Assembly (NCBI RefSeq): GCF_017315725.1
Contig: NZ_JAFLRG010000002.1
Location: 2,170,001 to 2,234,000, forward strand
Direction of reading: 5' to 3'
From: Trinickia acidisoli
GTDB taxonomy: Bacteria > Pseudomonadota > Gammaproteobacteria > Burkholderiales > Burkholderiaceae
Length of the DNA stretch: 64,000 nt
Under the pieces are notes generated by a model. The model saw only the letters and a list, made by a program, of their open reading frames with translations, searched no databases and was not told where the DNA came from. Shown here one piece after another: positions 41,098 through 49,320 of the stretch. The position numbers were made by a program, and so were the translations under genes. Position 1 is the first letter of the stretch. Each line of letters starts with the position of its first letter.

Positions 41098-41574
41098 TCA
41101 TTGGACCGTGAGGTACGGCGTCGTCGTGAGCGAACCCGATACCTTGCAGCCGCCCGAAAGGATTTGCTGTGCGAAGCCGATGACGGTTTCTTTGTCTGCC
41201 GGGTTTTCTGTCATGCTGGCGCCGATGGTGCTCGGGCCGCAGTTACCCAGGGGCGTGTTGACGCCGACGCCGCTCAGCGAAAGGCTAGTCGTCGACAGTA
41301 CCTGGCCTGACCACGGCAAGCTTGCCGGCGTGACGTGAGAGCACAGGCTGTTACCCGAGAAGCTGGCCGACGTGATCGAGATCTCGCCGCTGCCGCCGAT
41401 GGTGCCGGTCATCGTGGCCGTGCAACCGAGCGAGGTGACCGGATTCGTCAGCGTGGTGGAACCCGATAAGGTGATCGGGCCGGCCGGAGCGACCGTCACG
41501 GCAAACGCCGGCGCCGAAGCAGCGACGCACAACGTCAACGCCGCCCCTATGGGGATGAGCTTGAAACTCTTCAT
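41098..41574 (-). CDS. PraB-like secreted protein
   Basis: A 158-residue exported protein with signal MKSFKLIPIGAALTLCVAASAPAFA. The mature part (GPITLSGSTTLTNPVTSLGCTATMTGTIGG, SLCSHVTPASLPW, GVGVNTPLGNCGPSTIGASM) is rich in Thr, Ser and Gly with four conserved cysteines, resembling PraB, the small Pseudomonas protein linked to alkane oxidation and biofilm. It is flanked by two DUF2957-like lipoprotein genes on the same strand. Function by homology is loose: a surface or secreted hydrophobic-interface protein is the best guess. Confidence 0.72.
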   Translation of the reverse strand: MKSFKLIPIGAALTLCVAASAPAFAVTVAPAGPITLSGSTTLTNPVTSLGCTATMTGTIGGSGEISITSASFSGNSLCSHVTPASLPWSGQVLSTTSLSLSGVGVNTPLGNCGPSTIGASMTENPADKETVIGFAQQILSGGCKVSGSLTTTPYLTVQ

Positions 41575-41658
41575 GTTGAGAACCTCTCATCAGGTTGATG
41601 GCAGGATGGGATGGCGGTCGGCTGGTGCGGCCGGCCGCCCCTTGAAGCGCTACCGCCG

Positions 41659-43263
41659 CTACTGTACGAACGCGCCAATCGTGAAGAACGGATTCGGAAG
41701 GCCCGTGCCGTTCATGAGCAACGCGAACACGGAACCGACTTGAATCAGATAGCCGGTGTCGCCTGCCTTGAAGAGGGTGGCGGCGCCCGAAGTGAAGTTG
41801 TTTTGCGCGGTGACTTTCACGAGGCCCGGCCGTGTTTGCGTGAAGTCGAGTGTGAAGTTCGTGGCGGCGGTGGACGTGAACGGATCGAGGAATGCCGCGT
41901 TCGCGCCTTGGAATATCGTCGACGTGTAATTGACGCCGGGATTCGTCGTCGCCGTATCGTCGAGGCATGCGCCTTCGTAGATCGGCGGCGACGTCGATGT
42001 CGGTCCGTATGCGCTGACGATGCCGCACGCGGTCGCGCTGTTCGCCCCGATGAATGCGCCGGTCAGCGACGACGCAGTGACGTTTTGCGCGGGCGCGAGC
42101 AGCGAGATGCCGAGCTGATCGTCGACCGAAGAATTCGAGAGCCCCGTGCCCGAGAGAGCGTAGCCGACGCGCAGGACGATCGGAATGATCTGGCCGTTCA
42201 GCTCGCCGGCGATCATGATGCCGTGCGCTTGATTGCCGGCCAGCGCGGATTGAAGTTCGCCGGCGCCGGCATCGGGATAGACGTTTCCAAGCCCCATGTC
42301 GATATTGGCCGCGCTCGTAAACACGTTGTCTTGTGACCCATCCGCATTGGTTCGCAGCGTCCAATTGCCGCCCGTCGTCGGACAGGACGTGTAGGCCTGG
42401 CCGCTGTCCGGGATGCATGATCCGTCGGCGTTCATCGTCTCGGCCAACTGGATGCCGTCCACTTGCCACCCGAGCGCGATACCGCCCGGGCTGGCAGCCG
42501 TCGTCTGAAAGTTGCCGCCCGACGGCGTGAAGTGGATACCCAGCTCGTTGTAGCGGCCGGCGACCTTCGAGAAATCGGTGACGGTCCGGCTAAACGCAAT
42601 GAACGGGTAGTAATCGAACGTTTTGCGCGGCACGGCGGCCGCGCTGAAGCCGGGTGCGATCTGCACCCCGTCGAACTGCACGGTCGATCCCGGAATGCCG
42701 CCGCCGACAATGCCGTTGCCGACGAACAGCATCGGCGGATCGTTTGGATGGATCGCAACCTTGTAGCTGCCGTCCGCCGTTTGACCGTTCTCGAGCACGA
42801 ACGCACAGCGGTTCTGTTCGACGGTCGGCAGTTTGAACGGCGTCGTCGCGACGCCTTGCGCGTTCGGGACGGAGTAGAGATCGGGCGTCTGATAGCTTCC
42901 CGTAATTGTGAGACCGGCCCGCGTCGTGTTGATTTGTCCCGCGGACGTGGGCACTTCCGATTCGATGAAGGTCATTCGATACTGCTGCTTCGACGTATCG
43001 AATTGGACTTTGATGTACTCGCCGCTGCCGGCGCCGCCGGTAAACGTCGTGCTGTAGTCGAGCGAGGCCGGGCACAGCGCCTTTGCATCAAGCGGCTGCG
43101 TCGCCGCTCCCGATCCCGCGCAGGTGTTACCGGGACAGGATGCGGCGGCGATCGGCGCGGGGTCGTCCGAGCCGCCGCCGCTGCACGCGCTCGACAGCAG
43201 TGCGATGCCCAAGGCGCCGACCGATGCTGCAATAACGGATTGAATGCGCACGCTAGGCGCCAT
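41659..43263 (-). CDS. DUF2957-like lipoprotein (copy 2)
   Basis: A 534-residue lipoprotein, longer than the copy at 39740-40990 but plainly paralogous: lipobox LLSSAC (Cys27), DYSTTFTGGAGSGEYIKVQFDT, DYYPFIAFSRTVTDFSKVAGRYNELG, GIMIAGELNGQIIPIVLRVG and the end FFTIGAFVQ. A Cys-containing N-terminal insert (SCPGNTCAGSG) and extra loops account for the added length. It is the first gene of the minus-strand set that continues through the PraB-like protein, copy 1 and OmpW, so the set arose partly by duplication. No enzymatic motif is seen. Confidence 0.83.
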   Translation of the reverse strand: MAPSVRIQSVIAASVGALGIALLSSACSGGGSDDPAPIAAASCPGNTCAGSGAATQPLDAKALCPASLDYSTTFTGGAGSGEYIKVQFDTSKQQYRMTFIESEVPTSAGQINTTRAGLTITGSYQTPDLYSVPNAQGVATTPFKLPTVEQNRCAFVLENGQTADGSYKVAIHPNDPPMLFVGNGIVGGGIPGSTVQFDGVQIAPGFSAAAVPRKTFDYYPFIAFSRTVTDFSKVAGRYNELGIHFTPSGGNFQTTAASPGGIALGWQVDGIQLAETMNADGSCIPDSGQAYTSCPTTGGNWTLRTNADGSQDNVFTSAANIDMGLGNVYPDAGAGELQSALAGNQAHGIMIAGELNGQIIPIVLRVGYALSGTGLSNSSVDDQLGISLLAPAQNVTASSLTGAFIGANSATACGIVSAYGPTSTSPPIYEGACLDDTATTNPGVNYTSTIFQGANAAFLDPFTSTAATNFTLDFTQTRPGLVKVTAQNNFTSGAATLFKAGDTGYLIQVGSVFALLMNGTGLPNPFFTIGAFVQ

Positions 43264-43863
43264 AGCTGTCTCCCATACTTGTCGGTCGAGCCGATTTAGC
43301 GCTTTGGGAGCTGGAGAAAATCAGCACTCGCGTGCCTTGCTCTCGCTCCAAATAAAACGCTCCCTCCAGCCGCATGCAATGCATGCGATATGGATCGATG
43401 AATATTTACCGATCATTTGGCATATTCGAGGGCGGCGGGCGTTACCTTACGAGCACCCAACGATTGATGTAAATAGAGACGCAGATCCAAACTAGCTTTT
43501 TTAATTTCTTCAATCATTCCGCGGGTTTGAGTGATCGTTTAAAACACGAGAGAATTTGAATTTCACGCATTTTCGATGCGATTTGAGTGATTGTTTTTGA
43601 GAGACGCATTGAGCGTGGTATTCGATTGCTGTGTCGCGCACTTGCGTGCGCCGGCTAGCACCTCGGCCGATATAGAAAAGTCATTTCGGCGTGTGCGATT
43701 GAAGGGTGTTAAAAATGGGTGATTACGGAAAGCGATGCGTTTTACTTAGATTTGATTCAATCTCGTGCGTGGGTATCACGTGTGTTTGCGGCCGGCGAGC
43801 AGCCGTGCGCACGCCGCGGCAGACACCCCAGCGGGTCAACGAATCAATCGAGTCAAACCTGAG
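43264..43863. other. 600-base intergenic region, AT-richer, no gene seen
   Basis: No convincing coding sequence. The region is distinctly AT-richer than its surroundings. It contains a 15-base direct repeat with one mismatch, TTTGAGTGATCGTTT (43526-43540) and TTTGAGTGATTGTTT (43582-43596), a possible paired regulator site for the DUF2957/OmpW operon whose first gene starts at 43263. Confidence 0.5.
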
Positions 43864-44064
43864 TCAAACAGAACGCAGTGCGGCTCGCGCGGTGGGTTCG
43901 GACGCCGCGGGCGCAGGTGCCGGCGGCGCATGGGCGGCGGACGTGCCGGCGACGGCGTCGGTCGCGTCGCCGCTGCCGACGTAGCCGTCCTTGAGGATGG
44001 CGCACATGGAGACGAGCAGCGCGAACGCGATCGTCAAAAGCAGACCGTAACCGACGATTTTCAT
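43864..44064 (-). CDS. Small single-pass membrane protein
   Basis: A 66-residue protein with one N-terminal membrane segment (VGYGLLLTIAFALLVSMCAIL) and a short Ala/Pro-rich tail (HAPPAPAPAASEP). The ATG at 44064 follows GAGG by eight bases, which is why I prefer it over the GTG at 44073. It is read alone, opposite nothing, between the 600-base gap and argO. Function unknown; it may be a small envelope-stress or complex-accessory protein. Confidence 0.62.
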   Translation of the reverse strand: MKIVGYGLLLTIAFALLVSMCAILKDGYVGSGDATDAVAGTSAAHAPPAPAPAASEPTARAALRSV

Positions 44065-44113
44065 GAGCGACACCTCATTCGTTGAACGCGCATTCCAAGG
44101 CGCAAACGATTGC

Positions 44114-44162
44114 CGTTCGGCGTTTATATCATGAACGCATGACAGTTCATGACGCCCGAACG
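44114..44162 (-). terminator. Large imperfect hairpin downstream of argO
   Basis: Outer arms CGTTCGG (44114-44120) and CCGAACG (44156-44162) and inner arms TCATGAAC (44129-44136) and GTTCATGA (44145-44152) fold into one long stem with an internal bulge. It lies between the argO stop and the small membrane protein gene on the same strand and probably ends argO transcription. Confidence 0.5.
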
Positions 44163-44213
44163 CTTAGGTGTCCGATCTAATGGGATTGGCCGAGCTTGCC
44201 TCGGCCCTCGGCA

Positions 44214-44852
44214 TCAGCGCAGTTGCGCAGCCGCAACGAATAGCACCATGCTGCCGATCGCGCCGTCGAGCACGCGCCATGCCGTTGCCTTGCGAAATAG
44301 CGGGGCCAGCAGCCGCGCGCCATAGCCGAGCGAGGCGAACCACAACGGACTGATCGTCATCGCGCCGAGCGCGAACGCCGTTCGTGCGCCTTCCGGCTCG
44401 CGAGCCCCGGCGGTACCGATCAACAGCAGCACGTCGACATAGACGTGCGGATTGAGCCAGGTGAACGCCAAGGTCATTAGGACTACTGACCATCCGCTTT
44501 GCGGCGACGTAGACGTTACCGGCGTTTCCATTACAGTGCCCGCGGTCACGTCGATGACGCTGTGGCCGGGGCGCCAGGCGCGCCTCAGCGTCGACAGGCC
44601 GAACCAGGCGAGATACGCCAGGCCGCCGTATAGCACCCATTCGACTACGCGTGGATATCGCAACGCGAGCGCGGAGGCGCCGCCGACGCCGGCCGCGATC
44701 AACAAGAAATCGGAGAGCGTGCACAACGCGACGATCTTGCCGACGTGCGAGCGCAAGATCCCTTGGCGAAGCACGTAAGCGTTTTGGGCGCCGATGGTGA
44801 CGATGAGCGAGGCGCACAGCGCCGCGCCGTGCGAGTAAGCGGTCCAGTTCAT
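44214..44852 (-). CDS. argO: LysE/ArgO-family amino acid exporter
   Basis: A 212-residue LysE-superfamily exporter with about six membrane helices. The N-terminus CASLIVTIGAQNAYVLRQGI contains the GAQNAYVLRQG signature of LysE and ArgO, and VLMTLAFTWLNPHVYVDVLLLIG is the second conserved region. It exports basic amino acids such as arginine or lysine. It is divergent from an ArgP/LysG regulator gene (start 44962), the standard arrangement in which the regulator activates the exporter when lysine or arginine accumulates. Confidence 0.93.
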   Translation of the reverse strand: MNWTAYSHGAALCASLIVTIGAQNAYVLRQGILRSHVGKIVALCTLSDFLLIAAGVGGASALALRYPRVVEWVLYGGLAYLAWFGLSTLRRAWRPGHSVIDVTAGTVMETPVTSTSPQSGWSVVLMTLAFTWLNPHVYVDVLLLIGTAGAREPEGARTAFALGAMTISPLWFASLGYGARLLAPLFRKATAWRVLDGAIGSMVLFVAAAQLR

Positions 44853-44961
44853 GATGATGCGGGTGGTGACATGGGTAGACGAGGCCGAGCGATGGCGTTA
44901 GTCTGCATGCCGGTTGCATCTAAGAACAGCTAATTTCTCTAAGCTGGATTAAGGAACGCTA

Positions 44962-45858
44962 ATGCTCGACTACGCTTTGCTGGACGCACTCGCTTCGGTC
45001 GTGCGTCACGGCTCCTTCGATCGCGCGGCCGGCGAATTGAACGTGACCGCTTCGGCCGTTTCGCAACGTGTGAAGTTGCTCGAGGAGCGGGTTGGCAGCG
45101 TGCTCGTGAAGCGTGGTCAGCCGTGCGTGGCGACCGCGTCGGGCGCATTGCTGTGTCGCCATACCGAGCGGGTGCGGCTGCTCGAGGCGCAACTGTCCGA
45201 TGACATGCCGTCGATGACCAGTACGCTGCTCGGCGAGTCGTGGCCGACGTTGCGCGTGGCCGTCAACGACGACAGCGTCGGTACCTGGTTCGTCGATGCC
45301 GTGGCGGCGTTTTGCGAGCGGCGGCGCATGCTGCTCGATCTCGTCATCGACGATCAAGACTACACGGCCCAACGGATTCGCGACGGCAGCGTTCAAGGCG
45401 CGGTTACCACGCAAGCCGAACCCGTGCAGGGATGCCGTTCCGTGCGGCTGGGCCGGATGCGCTATTTGGCCGTTTGCTCGCCGTCGTTCTTCGCCCGCTA
45501 TTTTGGCGATGGGGTTAACCGCGAGGCACTGCGGCGAGCGCCGTGCGTGGTGTTCAATCCGAAGGATGCGTTGCAAGCGCGATTCATGCGCCGCATTACG
45601 CGCGCGGAAGTCGATCCGCCCCAGCACTGGGTCCCGCACGTCGGCGGTTTTCTGCGCGCGTGCATCGGCGGTCTCGGCTGGGGCATGTGCCCGACGCAGA
45701 TGGTCGACGGGCCGCTCTCGCGCGGCGAGCTCGTCGAACTCGCGCCGGGCCGGCACCTCGACGTCGACCTGTATTGGCAGAGCTGGCGCTTGTCGATCGG
45801 CTGGCTCGACGAGTTCGGCGCGGTATTGAAACAGCGTGCCGGCGAATATCTCGACTGA
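44962..45858 (+). CDS. argP: LysR-family regulator ArgP/LysG
   Basis: A 298-residue LysR regulator. The N-terminal helix-turn-helix reads LLDALASVVRHGSFDRAAGELNVTASAVSQRVKLLEERVGSVLVKRG, typical of ArgP (IciA)/LysG, and the effector domain contains DDQDYTAQRIRDGSVQGAVTTQAEPVQGC, also characteristic. It is divergent from argO across 109 bases and should activate that exporter. Position and wording agree well. Roles in replication (IciA) are species-specific and not implied here. Confidence 0.92.
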   Translation: MLDYALLDALASVVRHGSFDRAAGELNVTASAVSQRVKLLEERVGSVLVKRGQPCVATASGALLCRHTERVRLLEAQLSDDMPSMTSTLLGESWPTLRVAVNDDSVGTWFVDAVAAFCERRRMLLDLVIDDQDYTAQRIRDGSVQGAVTTQAEPVQGCRSVRLGRMRYLAVCSPSFFARYFGDGVNREALRRAPCVVFNPKDALQARFMRRITRAEVDPPQHWVPHVGGFLRACIGGLGWGMCPTQMVDGPLSRGELVELAPGRHLDVDLYWQSWRLSIGWLDEFGAVLKQRAGEYLD

Positions 45859-46048
45859 GGGCTGGAATGAAGGTGTTGTGTAAGCTGCGGTAAACCCTCG
45901 GAAAGCGTTGCTTTTTGCGCTTTGCATTGCTGTTCTGGCAACATAGAGTGCTTCGTCAAATCTGAAGATCGTTGCGCGTAGACGCGACGGGCGCTCAGCG
46001 CCGCATAAATAGCGGTCTTTTCCAACCACCACGAGCAGCGCATTCCCT

Positions 46049-46624
46049 ATGGTTTTGAACGTCGAAAGTGCCCGCCAAGCTGCGGATTTAGGCAGCAAGA
46101 TTCGAGCGCTGCGGCATCGGCTGCGCAGGACGCTCGACGAGACTGCAACGGCGGCCGGTATTTCCAAGCCGTTTCTGTCGCAGGTTGAACGCGGCCTCGC
46201 CACGCCTTCGCTAACGTCGCTTGCCGGGATCGCCACCGCGCTCGGCGTCACCCTTCAATACTTCGTGGATACGCCGAGCGAGGAGCGTTCGGTGCGCCGT
46301 GCGGGGCAACTGCGGTTCTTCAGCTTCGCCGATTCGACCGACTTGTTCGCTCGATTGACCAACTCGGCGGTCGGTAGTCAGCTCGAGAGCATCCTGGTCC
46401 GCTTGCCCACGGGGCAGCCCTCGGCCGCGGAAGTGACGACACACGCGGGCGAGGAGTTCGTCTACGTCATAGCGGGCGAGCTATCGCTGACGCTCGAGGG
46501 CAAAACCTTCATGCTCTATGCCGGCGATAGCGCACATTACGAATCGACGGTGCCGCATAGCTGGGCGAATACGGGCGATATCGAAACCACGCTCGTCTGG
46601 GTCGGCACGCCGCGGCTCTTTTGA
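46049..46624 (+). CDS. XRE-family regulator with C-terminal cupin
   Basis: A 191-residue regulator. Residues 14-70 form an XRE helix-turn-helix (KIRALRHRLRRTLDETATAAGISKPFLSQVERGLATPSLTSLAGIATALG), and residues about 115-190 a cupin (THAGEEFVYVIAGELSLTLEGKTFMLYAGDSAHYESTVPHSWAN). The layout is that of PuuR/ClgR-type cupin regulators, which sense small metabolites such as putrescine, amino acids or phosphonates. No strong ribosome-binding site is seen. It is convergent with the DUF72 gene and no obvious target lies beside it. Confidence 0.85.
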   Translation: MVLNVESARQAADLGSKIRALRHRLRRTLDETATAAGISKPFLSQVERGLATPSLTSLAGIATALGVTLQYFVDTPSEERSVRRAGQLRFFSFADSTDLFARLTNSAVGSQLESILVRLPTGQPSAAEVTTHAGEEFVYVIAGELSLTLEGKTFMLYAGDSAHYESTVPHSWANTGDIETTLVWVGTPRLF

Positions 46625-46647
46625 CGCCAGGCTCGTGCACATGATGC

Positions 46648-47508
46648 CTACGCTTTACCGATCCGCTCGATCAGCGCCATCGCCGCTGCCGGATTGCTGG
46701 CCTTGTAGCCGCTGATCACGTACAGGTAGACTTCACGCGGTGTGGATTTCTGCTTCGTTTGAGCGACCGCCTGCAAGTCGTCGGGTTGTGCGCCGGCGGC
46801 CCACCGGTTCGCACGCGTGGCCCACGCGTCCAGTGCGTCATCCGAATAACCGAGCGATTCCGATTCGATCGTGCCCATGATGCGTGCGTAGATGAACGGG
46901 GCGGTGACATCGGCGATTTGCGGATGTTTGCTGTCGCCCGCCATGACGATCGCGACGCCATGTTCGCGGGCGAGCGCCACGAACTCGGGATGCCGGAAGC
47001 TGTCATGTCGAACTTCGACGGCATGCCGGATCGCGACACCCTCGGCGCGCTGCGGCAGGAGCCGCAAAAATGCGTCGAAATCTTCCGCATCGAATTGCTT
47101 GGTCGGCGCGAATTGCCAGTTGATGGGGCCTAGCTTGTTCTTGAGCGCGAGCACGCCGCTCGCAAAGAAGCGTTCGACCGAATCGCCGGCTTCTGCCAGT
47201 ACCCGACGGTGCGTGGCGAATCGTGGCGCCTTCAGCGCAAAGACGAAATCGTCGGGTGTTTCGTCGTGCCACTTTTCGAAGCTCGTCGCGCGCTGCATGC
47301 CATAGAACGTGCCGTTGATTTCGATCGAGGTGAGTCTGCGGCTCGCGTATTCGAGTTCGCGCTTTTGCGTCAGATCGCCGGGATAGAAGCGCCCGCGCCA
47401 CGGCTCATAGGTCCAGCCGCCGATGCCGATGCGAATCCGTGCGGCAGGGTGGCTCGCGCCTCCGGTGCTAGCGCGAGGGCGAGGCGTGGCGCGATGCGTG
47501 TCGTTCAT
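46648..47508 (-). CDS. DUF72-family TIM-barrel protein
   Basis: A 286-residue protein of the DUF72 (YecE-like) family. After a Ser/Thr/Pro-rich start come RIGIGGWTYEPWRGRFYPGDLTQKRELEYASRRLTSIEINGTFYG, ETPDDFVFALKAPRFATHRRVL, LGPINWQFAPTKQF and YVYARIMGT-like late segments, all standard. DUF72 proteins have a TIM-barrel fold similar to endonuclease IV, but their function is not established. It stands alone between convergent XRE-cupin and upstream peptide-transporter genes. Confidence 0.9.
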   Translation of the reverse strand: MNDTHRATPRPRASTGGASHPAARIRIGIGGWTYEPWRGRFYPGDLTQKRELEYASRRLTSIEINGTFYGMQRATSFEKWHDETPDDFVFALKAPRFATHRRVLAEAGDSVERFFASGVLALKNKLGPINWQFAPTKQFDAEDFDAFLRLLPQRAEGVAIRHAVEVRHDSFRHPEFVALAREHGVAIVMAGDSKHPQIADVTAPFIYARIMGTIESESLGYSDDALDAWATRANRWAAGAQPDDLQAVAQTKQKSTPREVYLYVISGYKASNPAAAMALIERIGKA

Positions 47509-47556
47509 GGCCGCTCCGTCGTGTACGTTGCGTGTATCTAGACCGTTACTCTAACG

Positions 47557-49068
47557 TCACTCGGTCGCCATGCCGTGCGCGTTCGATGCGGCTAGCGCAT
47601 TGCTCGATGCGCGGCGGTGCTGGTCGGACAGCTTTCGCATCAACGGCAACAGCGCGAGCGACATCACGACGCCCGCCGCCGCGAGCCAACTGAGTTCCGT
47701 GAATAGATTCGTATAGAGCGGCAGCGATTGTGTCGCGGGCAGGTTGTTGGACGGCAGTTGCGCGAAATTCGCAACCACGCTGCCCAGGTACTGAGAGATG
47801 CCCGTTGCGAGAAAGTAAGCGCCCATCATGAAGCCGCTCATGCGTGCCGGGATGTAGCGCGCGATCATCGCGAGGCCCAGGCCGCTCACGAGCAATTCGC
47901 CGAGCGAGTTCAGCCCGTAGCCCCAGACCATGAACCACGATGACACGCGGCCGTCGACGGCATAGCGCCCGCTGAATGCATAGATGACGAACCCAACGGC
48001 GACGGCCACGTAGCCGAGCGCGAATTTCGCGGCGATGCTGATGTCGCCGCGGCCTTTGGCCAGCCGCGTATATGTTGAGGCCAGCACGGGGCTCAGTAGC
48101 ATGATCCAAATCGGGTTCAGCGCTTGGAATTGCGCGGCGCTCCATGAGAAGAGGCGCACCCCGAAGATCGAGAACGTCGGATCGACGTTGCGCAGCGCGA
48201 ATAACGTCAGCGACGTCATCTGCTGCTGGTAGAAGATGAAGAACAGGATCGATTGCAGCACCAGCACGAGGGCCGCGATGAGCCCCGCGCGCTCGGAGCG
48301 ATCGCACTTGGCGATCATGTAGGCGAACAAAGCGAGAATCACGAGGGCCGCGACATCGACGCAGGCCACGGCGAGCGTCTTGCTGCCCAGCACGAACGTC
48401 GTCGCCGCGCCGAGCGCAACCGCGCCGACGGCGACGGCCGCCACGCGGCGCCATACGATCGGCTTGCCGTCCGGCGCGGAGCCGACGTGGGAAAGCGAGC
48501 GGTAGCGCAACAGGAAATTTAGGACTCCTAACACCATGCCGGCGCAGCAGACCGCGAATGCCGTGCGCCATCCCCAGCGATCCTTGATCCAAGGCGTCGC
48601 GAGGATGGAGATCGTCGAGCCGACATTGACGGCCATGTAGTAGATCGTGAACGCGCTGTCGATACGTGCGTCGTCGCCTTCATAGATACGGCGCACGAGA
48701 TTCGCCGAGTTGGCCTTGAACAAGCCGTTGCCGACGACGATGACGCCGAGGGACGTATAGAGGAACGACAAATGATCGTTCGGTAGCGCGAGCATGCCGT
48801 AGCCGATCGAGAGCACGATAGCGCCGAACAGCATCGTGCGCCGCGAGCCGAGGATCTTGTCGCCGATCCATCCGCCGATCGACGGGGCGGCATAGACGAG
48901 CGCGGTGAATGCGCCCCACGTGAGGTTCGCGCGCGCATCGCCGAATCCGAGCCGTTCCACCATATAGAGCACGAGCAGTGCGCCCATGCCGTAATAGCCG
49001 AAACGCTCCCACATTTCGACTAAGAAGACCGTCGTGAACGATCTCGTTTGCGAAACCGACGAATTCAT
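47557..49068 (-). CDS. Proton-dependent oligopeptide transporter (POT/Dtp family)
   Basis: A 503-residue peptide:H+ symporter with about 14 membrane segments. The ExxERF motif is in FLVEMWERFGYYGMGALLVLYMVE, followed by IGGWIGDKILGSRRTM, GNGLFKANSANLVRRIY and FTIYYMAVNVGSTISILATPWI, the usual POT signatures. It should import di- and tripeptides at the inner membrane. A GGGAGAA site favours the ATG at 49068 over the in-frame TTG at 49071. It is divergent from an OprD-like porin gene, which may help bring the same peptides across the outer membrane. Confidence 0.93.
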   Translation of the reverse strand: MNSSVSQTRSFTTVFLVEMWERFGYYGMGALLVLYMVERLGFGDARANLTWGAFTALVYAAPSIGGWIGDKILGSRRTMLFGAIVLSIGYGMLALPNDHLSFLYTSLGVIVVGNGLFKANSANLVRRIYEGDDARIDSAFTIYYMAVNVGSTISILATPWIKDRWGWRTAFAVCCAGMVLGVLNFLLRYRSLSHVGSAPDGKPIVWRRVAAVAVGAVALGAATTFVLGSKTLAVACVDVAALVILALFAYMIAKCDRSERAGLIAALVLVLQSILFFIFYQQQMTSLTLFALRNVDPTFSIFGVRLFSWSAAQFQALNPIWIMLLSPVLASTYTRLAKGRGDISIAAKFALGYVAVAVGFVIYAFSGRYAVDGRVSSWFMVWGYGLNSLGELLVSGLGLAMIARYIPARMSGFMMGAYFLATGISQYLGSVVANFAQLPSNNLPATQSLPLYTNLFTELSWLAAAGVVMSLALLPLMRKLSDQHRRASSNALAASNAHGMATE

Positions 49069-49320
49069 CAAATGTTCTCCCTGATAGGTCGAATTACGTT
49101 CGCACGTTGTGCGTGCGGTGCTCGAACGCCGGCGCTGGGTAGTGCGCGGTAGCGCGCGATTCTCCTAGCGTTGGCCTCGAGCGTCACTTCGGGTATGCAC
49201 CAGTGAGCGTTCCCAATAGTGTTGCTAGCTGCACATGGAAAAGGGCCCGTGCTTTGATGCGCCTTGCAATCGACCGATTGCATTTTCCTTGCCGCTTTTT
49301 TCGAATCGCCATTCGCCACT

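Noticed and set aside
44959..46251. A 430-codon minus-strand frame covering argP
   Set aside because: It spans argP and the next promoter region and resembles no protein family; argP matches ArgP throughout.
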